From positions 927,770 through 991,769 of the forward strand of contig NZ_WELG01000001.1 in assembly GCF_009184425.1 (NCBI RefSeq): DNA of 64,000 nt. Reading direction: 5' to 3'. Each line of letters starts with the position of its first letter. Within the stretch, counting starts at the first letter, position 1. Shown one piece after another: positions 36,895 through 45,912 of this stretch. The stretch comes from Flagellimonas olearia. Lineage in GTDB: Bacteria; Bacteroidota; Bacteroidia; Flavobacteriales; Flavobacteriaceae. The notes under the pieces are model-generated. The model was given only the letters and a program-made list of their open reading frames with translations. It had not been told where the DNA came from and made no database searches. Both the position numbers and the translations under genes were made by a program.

Positions 36895-38364
36895 ATGAAA
36901 TTAGATCATACCAAAATAAAGACCCTCGGAGAATTGAAAGTCGCAGGGTACCAAAGTAAGAGTATCAAAGATGAGCTACGTACCAACCTGCTGGGAAAAA
37001 TTGCCAGTGGTGAGGAAACCTTTCAAGGGGTGTGGGGTTATGAAAACTCAGTGATCCCTGAGTTGGAACGGGCCATATTGTCACGGCACAACATCAATCT
37101 ATTGGGATTGCGAGGTCAGGCCAAAACCCGCTTGGCCCGATTGATGGTGCAGCTTTTGGACGAGTGGATGCCCGTTGTGGCCGGTTCTGAAGTGCATGAC
37201 GATCCCTTGCAGCCCATTTCCAGATATGCCACTGAACTCATCAAGGAAAAAGGGGATAAAACTCCGGTTGAATGGATTCACAGAGATGAGCGTTTCTATG
37301 AAAAGTTGGCCACCCCAGATGTGACCGTCGCCGATCTTATTGGTGATGTAGATCCCATAAAAGCGGCCAACCTCAAGCTTTCCTATGCGGATGATCGGGT
37401 AATCCATTTTGGGATGATCCCACGGGCCAACCGCTGCATTTTTGTTATCAATGAGTTGCCCGATCTACAAGCAAGGATTCAAGTGGCACTTTTCAATATC
37501 CTTCAAGAAGGGGATATCCAGATCAGGGGATTCAAACTACGCCTTCCTTTGGACCTACAATTTGTTTTTACTGCCAATCCAGAGGATTATACCAATAGGG
37601 GCAGTATTGTTACTCCGCTAAAGGATAGGATAGGATCGCAGATTTTGACCCATTATCCGGAAACTATTGAAATCGCCAAAAAAATCACTCAGCAAGAAGC
37701 CCGTCTGGACCAACGACAATCCGAAGGAATCCATGTGCCCGATATTGCCATGGAAGTGTTGGAGCAAATCAGTTTTGAGGCCAGAAATAGTGAATATGTG
37801 GATGCCAAAAGTGGGGTAAGTGCCCGTATGAGCATTACCGCTTTTGAAAATTTGCTGAGTACCGCGGAACGTAGGGCCATAAAGTCCGGGAACGATAGGA
37901 CCACAGTTCGTCTGAGTGATTTTATGGGAGTGATTCCTTCCATCACCGGAAAAATAGAACTGGTTTACGAAGGGGAACAGGAAGGAGCCGATTTTGTCGC
38001 CGAAACCTTGGTTGAAGAAGCCATAAAGTCCATATTCCCCAATTATTTCCCAAAGATTGATAAGTTACAGCGAAAAGATGCCGAAACGGAATACGATGAG
38101 CTTATCCATTGGTTCTTTGAAGGAGAAGGCTTTGACCTTTTGGACGAAGATACCGATGATGAATATAAGTCCAAATTGGATTCTGTCACCCCATTGGGAG
38201 CGCTGATAAAGGAATATCAACCTAATATTTCAAAAGAAGACTCCTATTTTATGAAAGAGTTATTGCTCTGGGGCTTGGTGGCCCATAAAAAACTGAGCAA
38301 ACACCGATTTGTCCAAGGGTACCAATTCAAGGATCTCTACGGAAGCTATATACGGGGGCTATAG
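36895..38364 (+). CDS. AAA+ ATPase, Mg-chelatase ChlI / MoxR-like
   Basis: 489 aa. Walker A is GLRGQAKTR (71-79); the Walker B region reads CIFVINELPDL, with Asn-Glu where Asp-Glu is usual, followed by helix-2-insert-like VALFNILQEGDIQIRGFKL and sensor 1 FVFTANPEDYTNRG. C-terminal lid and an acidic region follow. Paired with the upstream VWA protein. The Asn in Walker B, if real, could weaken Mg coordination, though I recall INELPDL in related family members. Confidence 0.85.
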   Translation: MKLDHTKIKTLGELKVAGYQSKSIKDELRTNLLGKIASGEETFQGVWGYENSVIPELERAILSRHNINLLGLRGQAKTRLARLMVQLLDEWMPVVAGSEVHDDPLQPISRYATELIKEKGDKTPVEWIHRDERFYEKLATPDVTVADLIGDVDPIKAANLKLSYADDRVIHFGMIPRANRCIFVINELPDLQARIQVALFNILQEGDIQIRGFKLRLPLDLQFVFTANPEDYTNRGSIVTPLKDRIGSQILTHYPETIEIAKKITQQEARLDQRQSEGIHVPDIAMEVLEQISFEARNSEYVDAKSGVSARMSITAFENLLSTAERRAIKSGNDRTTVRLSDFMGVIPSITGKIELVYEGEQEGADFVAETLVEEAIKSIFPNYFPKIDKLQRKDAETEYDELIHWFFEGEGFDLLDEDTDDEYKSKLDSVTPLGALIKEYQPNISKEDSYFMKELLLWGLVAHKKLSKHRFVQGYQFKDLYGSYIRGL

Positions 38365-38372
38365 TCTATAGG

Positions 38373-38903
38373 CTATTGCCAGATGTTCAGGTTGTTATTG
38401 TAATCTTCAAAATTGTAGTGGCCTACATAGTTACGTCTATACCAAAACAGTGAAATTGTAAAAATGGGAAGCAAACTATACAGTACGAGCATGAGTAGGG
38501 CCATAGGTTTAAAGGTGGGTGGAATCACATGCCCAACAAGTTCTGGAAAAGAAGTCAGTGTCAGGACACTATCATATATCTTGAAGATATAAACAACCAT
38601 GATGGCATAAAGCGCGTACTCTATGTTCCGCATCTTTGGATCGGGCAGTTCATCTTCCTTGATCTTGAACCACATTACATAGAGGTATAGAAAATGTACT
38701 GTACTCAACAAAGGGAAAATATAATTGTCAGGCTTCAGAAAATAGAATCTGTTGGTGTAAACTCCGTAGAAGTTTAGGATGTTCAAAGCCAACAATATCA
38801 CTAAGGTTATTAGGATATTGGTTTTCCAAGGTAAAATTTTGCTTACGTATTTCATAGGTCTTTTGAGATTGGGACACTCATTATGGTAACAAATAACGTG
38901 CAT
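38373..38903 (-). CDS. Hypothetical membrane protein with four transmembrane segments
   Basis: 176 aa. Hydrophobic helices at about 28-48, 62-80, 94-112 and 131-155, with short charged loops and an aromatic, Asn-rich tail (YNFEDYNNNLNIW). An earlier ATG gives MHVICYHNECPNLKRPMKYV; the second Met at residue 17 (MKYVSK) is a plausible alternative start. Convergent with the AAA+ ATPase gene (8 bases). Function unknown. Confidence 0.65.
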   Translation of the reverse strand: MHVICYHNECPNLKRPMKYVSKILPWKTNILITLVILLALNILNFYGVYTNRFYFLKPDNYIFPLLSTVHFLYLYVMWFKIKEDELPDPKMRNIEYALYAIMVVYIFKIYDSVLTLTSFPELVGHVIPPTFKPMALLMLVLYSLLPIFTISLFWYRRNYVGHYNFEDYNNNLNIWQ

Positions 38904-39096
38904 CCAAAACCAATATTTTAAACAAATCGATGAACCGTAAGCAATGTTGGATTATCATAATAATCTGACATAAAAAAGTCCAATTTTCGACCTTTCCCAG
39001 TCCTTAAATCCTTATCCAAGGGCACAACATATTGATACATAATCCCGTACCTAAAGAGTATTGCAATTTTTTGTACTTTGGATAAAACGCTTTTTT

Positions 39097-39972
39097 ATGC
39101 AAAACTGGGTCTACATCACACTTATGATACTCGGGATATACGTTTTGCTGAGTGTCCTGTTGTACTACCTACAGGACTATTTTCTCTTTAAACCAGAAAA
39201 ATTGCCCAAGGATTTTCAGTTTTATTACGATAACCAAGAAATTGAGGAACACAACTTTGAGACCCGTGATGGAGCTACGATCAATGGTCTTCGATTTAAA
39301 TCCAAAGACCCTAAAGGAGTGGTCTTCTATCTAAAAGGAAACTCCCGTAGCATTAAAGGGTGGGGGAAGTTTGCCGTGGACTTTACCCGTCATGGCTACG
39401 ATGTGATCATGGTAGACTATCGTGGTTTCGGAAAGAGTACGGGACGTCGTACCCAAAAAGCCATTAAGCGTGATATGCAGGTAGTGTACAATAAGATCAA
39501 GGAGAAGGTGCCTGAGAAATATATAATTCTCTATGGACGCTCCATGGGTTCGGGTTTTGCGGCCAAACTGGCCTCCATGAACCAACCGCGCATGCTTATA
39601 TTGGACGCGCCCTACTACAGCTTGAGCAAAGTAGCCAAAAAATTTATTCCGTTTATGCCGCTCTCCTTGCTGATAAAATTCCCCATGCCCACATACAAGT
39701 GGTTGAAGTACGTTAACTGCCCCATACATATCATCCATGGGACCGACGACAGGCTCATTCCCTATAAAACCAGTGTGAAGCTGTCCAAAATAAAACCTGG
39801 ACTATCAAAGCTATACACCGTGATAGGAGGGGGGCACAAGGATTTGAACAACTTTGAATCGTACCACAGCATGTTGGAGGAAATTATCACCAGCAAACCC
39901 ACCAAAGTAAATCTGGAAGGATCCAGCATCAATGTAAAACACTCCTCAAAACGGGCCAATGCAAAAGCTTAA
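39097..39972 (+). CDS. Membrane-anchored alpha/beta hydrolase
   Basis: 291 aa from ATG 39097. One N-terminal transmembrane helix (ITLMILGIYVLLSVLLYYL) and an alpha/beta-hydrolase domain of the BEM46/ABHD13 type: YLKGNSRSIKGW near the oxyanion region, nucleophile elbow GRSMGSG, acid in HGTDDRLIPY and catalytic His in GGGHKDL. The usual HGN at the oxyanion region is replaced by KGN. It overlaps the next, paralogous gene by 14 bases. Confidence 0.85.
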   Translation: MQNWVYITLMILGIYVLLSVLLYYLQDYFLFKPEKLPKDFQFYYDNQEIEEHNFETRDGATINGLRFKSKDPKGVVFYLKGNSRSIKGWGKFAVDFTRHGYDVIMVDYRGFGKSTGRRTQKAIKRDMQVVYNKIKEKVPEKYIILYGRSMGSGFAAKLASMNQPRMLILDAPYYSLSKVAKKFIPFMPLSLLIKFPMPTYKWLKYVNCPIHIIHGTDDRLIPYKTSVKLSKIKPGLSKLYTVIGGGHKDLNNFESYHSMLEEIITSKPTKVNLEGSSINVKHSSKRANAKA

Positions 39973-40771
39973 GCGTTTTGGTATTTTTACGGTTGTTATT
40001 TTGATGTTACTCACCGTCATGTTGTATTCATTTCAGGAAAAACTGATTTTTTTGCCCACCAAGCTAGCTCAAGACCATGTTTATGCCTTCAATGCCGATT
40101 TTGATGAAATCTTTCTTGATACCACGGATGGAGCGCGTTTGAATGCCCTTCACTTTTATACGGACAACCCTAAAGGGTTGATCTTATACTTTCATGGAAA
40201 TGCCGGAGACCTGTCGCGCTGGGGTGAAATCGTGTTGCCTTTTGTGGATTTGGGATATGAGGTATTGGTAATGGACTATCGCAGTTATGGCAAAAGCACC
40301 GGTAAACTCAGTGAGGAGGCATTGTACCGAGATGCACAACTGTTCTATGCCTATGCAATGGAAAAATACCCAGAAGAACAACTCATTATTTACGGACGAT
40401 CTTTGGGCACCGGCATCGCAAGTCAGTTGTCCTCCAAGAATCAACCACAAAAGTTAATTTTGGAAACCCCTTTCCATAGTCTTTTGGATGTGGCCCAAGA
40501 ACGTTTTCCCTTTCTACCGGTATCCTATCTGTTACGTTATAGGATTCCTTCGCATGTATTTTTGGAAAAAGTGGATTGTCCCATACGTATTTTTCATGGT
40601 ACCACGGACAATGTGGTTTCGTATGGGTCAGGCAAAAAATTGTATGAGTCCATCTCCAACAGCAATAAAAAAATGTATACCATACCCAATGGCAACCACA
40701 ATAACTTAAGTGATTTTGAAATCTATTGGAATGGGATTAAAAAAGAATTGGCTCCCGCCTTAATCAAATAA
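39959..40771 (+). CDS. Membrane-anchored alpha/beta hydrolase (tandem paralog)
   Basis: 270 aa. Same layout as its neighbour: N-terminal helix (GIFTVVILMLLTVMLYSF), YFHGNAGDLSRWG oxyanion motif, nucleophile GRSLGTG, acid HGTTDNV and late NGNHNNL, where the catalytic His is retained in altered context. Sequence similarity over the full length shows a tandem duplication. Convergent with cysM, overlapping its stop by 12 bases. Substrate unknown. Confidence 0.85.
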   Translation: MQKLKRFGIFTVVILMLLTVMLYSFQEKLIFLPTKLAQDHVYAFNADFDEIFLDTTDGARLNALHFYTDNPKGLILYFHGNAGDLSRWGEIVLPFVDLGYEVLVMDYRSYGKSTGKLSEEALYRDAQLFYAYAMEKYPEEQLIIYGRSLGTGIASQLSSKNQPQKLILETPFHSLLDVAQERFPFLPVSYLLRYRIPSHVFLEKVDCPIRIFHGTTDNVVSYGSGKKLYESISNSNKKMYTIPNGNHNNLSDFEIYWNGIKKELAPALIK

Positions 40772-41644
40772 ATCCGAAGAAAGGTAACGGTCTCCTCGAT
40801 CACAGACGATGGAAACAATGGTGCCCTCTTTCAAGGTACCGGCCAATCTAATGGCCGCGGCCGCGGCACCACCACTGCTCATCCCGGCAAAAATACCTTC
40901 TTCCTTGGCCAATCGTTTTGCCATTTCCGTGGCTTCTTCCTCACTGACCTCCAACACGGTATCCACTTTCTGCGGATTGAAAATTTTGGGAAGATACGCT
41001 TCGGGCCATTTACGAATACCTGGAATCTTTGAATCATCGGTAGGCTGCACACCCACGATTTGCACCTCGGAATCTTGTTCCTTTAAATAGGTCGAGGTCC
41101 CCATAATGGTTCCCGTGGTACCCATACTGGATACGAAATGGGTGATCTCACCTTTGGTGTCCTTCCAGATTTCAGGCCCCGTGGTCTTGTAATGGGCCAT
41201 CCAGTTATCGTTGTTGGCAAACTGGTTGAGCATGATATATCCTTCATCCCTAACCTTGGCCTCTGCGTAGTCCCTAGCACCTTCAATCCCAACATCCGAT
41301 GGGGTCAAAGTCACCTTGGCTCCGTAAGCGCGCATGGTCTGAACTCGCTCCTTGGTGGAGTTTTCAGGCATTACCAGTTCAATGTCAAGTCCATAGATTC
41401 CTGCAATCATGGCCAAGGCTATGCCCGTATTGCCACTTGTGGCCTCAATGAGTTTGGATGCAGTGGAAAAATCCCCACGATCCAGCCCGCTCTTGATCAT
41501 ATTATAGGCAGGGCGGTCTTTGACACTTCCTCCAGGATTATTGCCTTCCAGCTTAAAAAACAGTTTTACGTTTGGGTTGGGGTTCAATACTTTGGATTCC
41601 ACCATTGGGGTGTTTCCAATAAGATCTAGAATGCTATTGGACAT
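40760..41644 (-). CDS. cysM: Cysteine synthase (O-acetylserine sulfhydrylase)
   Basis: 294 aa PLP enzyme making cysteine from O-acetylserine and sulfide. Schiff-base lysine in [14 protein letters not shown] (near 44), [13 protein letters not shown], and GTTGTIMG phosphate-binding loop. CysM-like naming follows the length and cysE linkage; CysK cannot be excluded. ATG 41644 ([15 protein letters not shown]) is chosen over an upstream in-frame codon inside cysE; the two genes overlap by 11 bases. Confidence 0.93.
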   Translation of the reverse strand: MSNSILDLIGNTPMVESKVLNPNPNVKLFFKLEGNNPGGSVKDRPAYNMIKSGLDRGDFSTASKLIEATSGNTGIALAMIAGIYGLDIELVMPENSTKERVQTMRAYGAKVTLTPSDVGIEGARDYAEAKVRDEGYIMLNQFANNDNWMAHYKTTGPEIWKDTKGEITHFVSSMGTTGTIMGTSTYLKEQDSEVQIVGVQPTDDSKIPGIRKWPEAYLPKIFNPQKVDTVLEVSEEEATEMAKRLAKEEGIFAGMSSGGAAAAAIRLAGTLKEGTIVSIVCDRGDRYLSSDLFD

Positions 41645-42428
41645 TTGGGGCTGTCTTGATTTTAATTTCTGGGGTGTGATATACTGTTGAATTTGCAGGA
41701 ACGGAAGCGGTAAGCCATGCATTTCCACCTATGATCGAATTTTCGCCGATTACAGTTTCACCACCCAAAATGGTTGCATTGGCATAAATGGTAACGTTAG
41801 ACATTATCGTGGGATGCCTTTTGGTCTTTTGAAGGTTTTTGGATACGTACAATGCTCCCAAGGTCACCCCTTGGTACAATTTTACATTATCGTGTATAAC
41901 CGCCGTTTCCCCAATCACCACACCAGTGGCATGATCAATAAAGAATGATTTACCAATGGTAGCACCAGGATTGATATCCACACCGGTCTGTCTATGGGCA
42001 TATTCGGTCATGAGCCTCGGAATCATGGGCACCCCTTGAATGTACAGCTCATGGGCCAAACGATATATGGAAATGGCATAAAAACCGGGATAGGCCATAT
42101 AGATTTCCTGAAGGGAGAGTGAAGCAGGGTCGCAATTAAGAATAGCCTCGGCATCCAGATTGAGTTTTTCCAAAATTCCGGGTAAGCAGCTTATATAATT
42201 GTTCCAAAGTTCATTGCTGGGCCTTTCCAAATCCCAACAGGCCATATCCATTAGTCGGTCAAACTTTTTCTCCAACATTTCAAGGTTCACGGCCACCGGG
42301 GTATTGGAATCAAAAAGGGTATAAAAAAGTGTATCTGTGAAATCCTCGGTTTCTTGTTTTAACCTATAGTCCAAATAGGGCAATTTCTTATGCCTATTGA
42401 GCTCTGAAATTATTTTTTCCTTGTCCAT
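41634..42428 (-). CDS. cysE: Serine O-acetyltransferase
   Basis: 264 aa; makes O-acetylserine for the adjacent cysteine synthase. N-terminal helical region and C-terminal left-handed beta-helix ([35 protein letters not shown]) with the catalytic DH pair in FIDHATG. The C-terminal tail ends NVQ rather than the usual Ile-terminated tail that docks into OASS, suggesting that the classical cysteine-synthase complex may not form. Confidence 0.92.
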   Translation of the reverse strand: MDKEKIISELNRHKKLPYLDYRLKQETEDFTDTLFYTLFDSNTPVAVNLEMLEKKFDRLMDMACWDLERPSNELWNNYISCLPGILEKLNLDAEAILNCDPASLSLQEIYMAYPGFYAISIYRLAHELYIQGVPMIPRLMTEYAHRQTGVDINPGATIGKSFFIDHATGVVIGETAVIHDNVKLYQGVTLGALYVSKNLQKTKRHPTIMSNVTIYANATILGGETVIGENSIIGGNAWLTASVPANSTVYHTPEIKIKTAPNVQ

Positions 42429-42522
42429 ACAACAATTATTGTCCTAAATTTAGACAAAACCTTACCTACAGCCTTAAGAAATAGCTAACTTTAGTTTAAA
42501 AATAACATATTATCGATATAGC

Positions 42523-43203
42523 GTGACTGATTCCAAAATTTCCAAGAAAGTATTTGATTTTTTAGAAGAGCTGTCAAAAAACAACCACAAAGATTGGTTC
42601 GAGAAAAACAAAACTACTTTTAAAGTCCATGAAACTGAGGTGAAATCCTTCCTTTCAAACGTAAAGGAACGCTTGGAGCAACATGATGATATTGAGAAAA
42701 TGAAACTGTTCCGGATCTATCGGGATGTTCGGTTTTCCAAGGATAAAACCCCGTACAAAACCCATTTTGCCGGGTCATTTTCCCGATTGGGCGCGCATCT
42801 ACGGGGTGGATATTACATTCATTTACAACCGGGAAATTCTCTACTGGCCACCGGCTTTTGGGCACCCAACAAAGACGACCTGTTCCGCATACGAAAGGAA
42901 TTGGAAATGGATGCATCTGATTTTAGGAAGGTCATCAGTGACCCGGATTTCACTAAAATCTGGGGGCAACTACAAGGCGATGCGGTGAAAACGGCCCCAA
43001 AAGGATTTGATAAGTACCACCCGGATATTGACTTAATCAAAAACAAACAGTATGTCTTTGTGAGGAATTTTACGGACCAAGAGGTACTATCTCCAAATTT
43101 TATCGAGGAAGTTGACAAATCGTATCGAGCTATTCGACCTTATTTTGATTTGATGAGCGATATTCTCACCACCAACCTCAATGGGGAATCAACCCTGAAA
43201 TAA
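42523..43203 (+). CDS. DUF2461 domain-containing protein
   Basis: 226 aa with GTG start. Typical DUF2461 features: LEELSKNNHKDWFEKNK at the N-terminus, FRIYRDVRFSKDKTPYKTHF near 70-90, GGYYIHLQPG and FRKVISDPDF. The family is conserved in bacteria and fungi, with no established biochemical role. Divergent from cysE; its stop overlaps the convergent 137-aa gene by 15 bases. Confidence 0.85.
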   Translation: MTDSKISKKVFDFLEELSKNNHKDWFEKNKTTFKVHETEVKSFLSNVKERLEQHDDIEKMKLFRIYRDVRFSKDKTPYKTHFAGSFSRLGAHLRGGYYIHLQPGNSLLATGFWAPNKDDLFRIRKELEMDASDFRKVISDPDFTKIWGQLQGDAVKTAPKGFDKYHPDIDLIKNKQYVFVRNFTDQEVLSPNFIEEVDKSYRAIRPYFDLMSDILTTNLNGESTLK

Positions 43204-43602
43204 CATCTCGTTTTCCAAAAGCTGGATTTGGTCCTTCAAACGCTCTATGACCATATTCATCATGCGTTTGTTCAAAGCGGAGGAATTTTTAATGTATTCC
43301 TGATATTCCTCAATGGTAAATTGCCCAATGACCATTCCCTTTAGAGAGTTCCTAAACTTGATGTCTTTTTGGATGGCCCGTTCAATATACTGCATCTTTT
43401 TCTCCAAGGAAAGGTCATGAAAAACGCCTTTATGCTTGCCGATATAGTTCTTGAAAACCTCAATCAACAAAAGGTTTTGAAGCTTGATGATAGGTCGCAA
43501 GGTTTGGTTTTGAAAACGTTCGTCCGCACTCATTTGATTGTTGAAATAAGACTGTAGAATTTCGGGGCGGAGGTCCAAAAGACTCTTAGATCGTGAATCC
43601 AT
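43189..43602 (-). CDS. Hypothetical helical protein
   Basis: 137 aa from ATG 43602 (MDSRSKSLLDLRPEILQSYF). It is predicted mostly alpha-helical and highly charged, with no cysteine, signal peptide or membrane helix. A longer frame from TTG 43617 is possible. Conserved-looking in flavobacteria by composition, but I do not recognise a family. Convergent overlap of 15 bases with the DUF2461 gene. Confidence 0.65.
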   Translation of the reverse strand: MDSRSKSLLDLRPEILQSYFNNQMSADERFQNQTLRPIIKLQNLLLIEVFKNYIGKHKGVFHDLSLEKKMQYIERAIQKDIKFRNSLKGMVIGQFTIEEYQEYIKNSSALNKRMMNMVIERLKDQIQLLENEMLFQG

Positions 43603-43733
43603 GGCTGATAGTTTCAATAAAGTTACATAATCGACCTCCGTTCAATTTTTGTCATGCTGATAGTTGTTAACGATGTTATGAACATGCACTCCAAAGTTTT
43701 ATTTAAGTATTTTTATGGCAAATCAAATCCGAT

Positions 43734-44501
43734 ATGTCCATGAACCTAAAATCCTTTGCCATTGTTTTACTTGTCCTTATGGTCATTTCCTGTAAAAAAG
43801 AAACCAAAAAAGACGATCCCCAAGTTTGGAATACCAAAAAAATGGCAGAAGAAAACGCCACACACAACCAATTACTCGATATTGAGAAAGAGCAGGGATG
43901 GGAGCTGTTGTTCGATGGGGAAACCTTGAACGGCTGGCATGTGTACAATGCTGGTGCACCATCAGTCTGGGAAGTGAAGAACGGCGAACTCCATAGAAAT
44001 GTGGAACGTGAATCCGAGCACAATGAGGATTTGGTCACGGATAAAGCCTATGAAAACTATGAACTGGTTTTGGAGTGGAAAATTTCGGACCGTGGAAATA
44101 GTGGCATATTCATCAACGTTCACGAGAAACCAGATGTTGGCACGGCCTATCAAACCGGGCCCGAGTACCAAATTCTGGACCCCAACCATATGGATCATGA
44201 TGTGGCCGTTAAAAAATCAGGATGCCTGTATGGATTTTCCCCCCAGAAAAATGAAGCTATTACAAAATCTGGCCAGTGGAACCAGACCCGCATCAAACAG
44301 GTTAATGGAAAAGTGGAATTCTATTTAAATGGTGTACTAACTGCAGTAGAAGATTTCACCTCACCCGAATGGCCGCAAAAAATATCGGCGACCCATTTTA
44401 AAAACTACCCTGAATTTGGTCAAGCCACCCAAGGGAAGATTACATTACAGGATTGGTATTTTGAGGTGTGGTTCCGCGACATCAAGATCAGGGAACTATA
44501 G
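43734..44501 (+). CDS. DUF1080 (3-keto-disaccharide hydrolase-like) lipoprotein
   Basis: 255 aa. Signal peptide with lipobox at IVLLVLMVISCKK (Cys about 21), so anchored in the envelope. The mature DUF1080 domain, a concanavalin-like jelly roll, contains GWELLFDGETLNGWH, NGELHRNV, GNSGIFINV and the family-typical GPEYQILD. Related enzymes cleave 3-keto-glucosides; activity here is inferred from family only. Convergent with the DUF302 gene (4-base gap). Confidence 0.88.
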   Translation: MSMNLKSFAIVLLVLMVISCKKETKKDDPQVWNTKKMAEENATHNQLLDIEKEQGWELLFDGETLNGWHVYNAGAPSVWEVKNGELHRNVERESEHNEDLVTDKAYENYELVLEWKISDRGNSGIFINVHEKPDVGTAYQTGPEYQILDPNHMDHDVAVKKSGCLYGFSPQKNEAITKSGQWNQTRIKQVNGKVEFYLNGVLTAVEDFTSPEWPQKISATHFKNYPEFGQATQGKITLQDWYFEVWFRDIKIREL

Positions 44502-44505
44502 ACCA

Positions 44506-44895
44506 CTATAGTTTATCGATTACATTTTTGAGCTTTTGCCGGATTTCTTGTGCCACAGGACCTAAGCTGTCATTCTTGACCGAAATCATGGAGGCGACAG
44601 GATCTACGGCAGCCACCTCGATATCCCCGTCCTCATTTTCCAAAACAACCACATTGCAAGGCAGAAAGAGACCAATTTTATCTTCCTGCTTCAATGCCTC
44701 ATAGGCATAGGGCGGATTACAGGCTCCCAAAATCCTATATTTTTTGAAGTCCACATCCAATTTCTTCTTCAGGGTCTGGGCAATATCTATTTCGGTGAGC
44801 ACCCCAAAACCCTCATTCTTTAGCTCAAGGGTTACCTTTTCAAGGGCTTTTTCAAAATCTTTCTCCTTCAAAATTTTACTGAAATAATAACTCAT
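44506..44895 (-). CDS. DUF302 domain protein
   Basis: 129 aa cytoplasmic protein. Recognised by MSYYFSKILKEKDFEKALEK, then GFGVLTEIDIAQTLKKKL and RILGACNPPYAYEALKQED followed by LPCNVVVLE; the conserved Cys residues in GACNP and LPCN are a family hallmark. DUF302 proteins are small alpha/beta folds of unknown function, sometimes linked to thiol or sulfur chemistry. It lies just downstream of the frameshifted epimerase on the same strand. Confidence 0.88.
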   Translation of the reverse strand: MSYYFSKILKEKDFEKALEKVTLELKNEGFGVLTEIDIAQTLKKKLDVDFKKYRILGACNPPYAYEALKQEDKIGLFLPCNVVVLENEDGDIEVAAVDPVASMISVKNDSLGPVAQEIRQKLKNVIDKL

Positions 44896-44936
44896 GGTCC
44901 TTTGTCTTTATGGTGTACGTCTTGGCTTTAAGATAC

Positions 44937-45903
44937 TCATCTTTTATGGATAACTTGTATGCCCTCTTTTTGGAAATAGTGTTCAACAGCCTCTTGCACG
45001 GCTTGCAGCGAGCTGTATTTGGGTTGATATCGCAGCAATTTCCTTGCTTTTTCGATGCTGCCACACGGGCTGTGCGCAATGTGGTCCCATGTGAGTTCCC
45101 TATCTCTTTCACTAACACTCTTTTGCCATACCTCCCAAGGTTGAAACCGCAATTGGGGTACTTGCCCGAATAGCTTGGCCATTTCTTCCGCATAGCCCCT
45201 CAAGGTAAGTGCCTGCTCCGAAACTACATGGAAACTTTCACCGATCGCACTTTCCCTGTTCGCTATGGCCTTGACAAAAGCCTGTGCCACATCGTCCGCA
45301 TGCACATGATGAACCGTTTTCCATCCCAAGGTTGGGCAAGGTGATTTCCTCTCCTTGGGCCAATCGTAGAAATACCTCCGGATTTAGATTTCCGGCCGGG
45401 TTCACGGGCAACCATCCCGGTCCCGTAATATGCCCTGGGTGGAGAATAGTGACCGGAAAACCATATTCTTTATGGAAATTGAGCAAGTAGGCTTCAATCT
45501 TTGCCTTGTTGATCCCGTAGGTGCCAAAGGGATTCCGTTCTGCAGACTCCGTGGTGGGAACCTGTACGGTATGCCCATGGACCCACATGGTCCCACAGTG
45601 TAGAAAATGTCGCACTTTGCCCTTTAGGTTTTCAGCAAGATGTTGGGCACTCTGGGGGGTGAAACAAATCAAATCAATGACCACTTCGCCGTTCAGGGAT
45701 ACGATTTGAGCCCCAAAATCCCCGTGCTCTTCGGATTTTTCCCGATCAATGCCCACAAACTCCACGGATTGCCATGCCTCATGATCGGCATAGGGTTGGG
45801 ACTGTTGCCGACTTACACAGACCACATCATGACCTGCTTCAACAAGTTTTGGCACCAAGTATGTGCCAATATGGCCAGTGCCGCCAATCAGTATTACTTT
45901 CAT
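44937..45903 (-). pseudogene. NAD-dependent epimerase/dehydratase, frameshifted
   Basis: Two consecutive frames together encode one protein of about 320 aa. Frame 1 from ATG 45903 has the Rossmann motif GGTGHIGTYL (residues 7-16) and continues to LPNLG; after 45327 it runs into unrelated sequence and stops at 45238. The other frame resumes at 45329-45320 (GWKTVHHVHADDVAQAF) and runs to 44937 with homologous-looking C-terminal sequence. Removing one base of the CCC run at 45325-45327 restores a continuous LPNLGWKTVHHVHADDV. It may be a true pseudogene or a one-base sequence error. Confidence 0.8.
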
Positions 45904-45912
45904 TCTTATTTT

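Noticed and set aside
43677-43766. 29-aa frame before the DUF1080 gene
   Set aside because: Overlaps the DUF1080 start, has no hydrophobic or conserved feature.
44876-45193. 105-aa Cys-rich minus-strand frame in the epimerase region
   Set aside because: Third-frame artefact inside the frameshifted epimerase and DUF302 junction.
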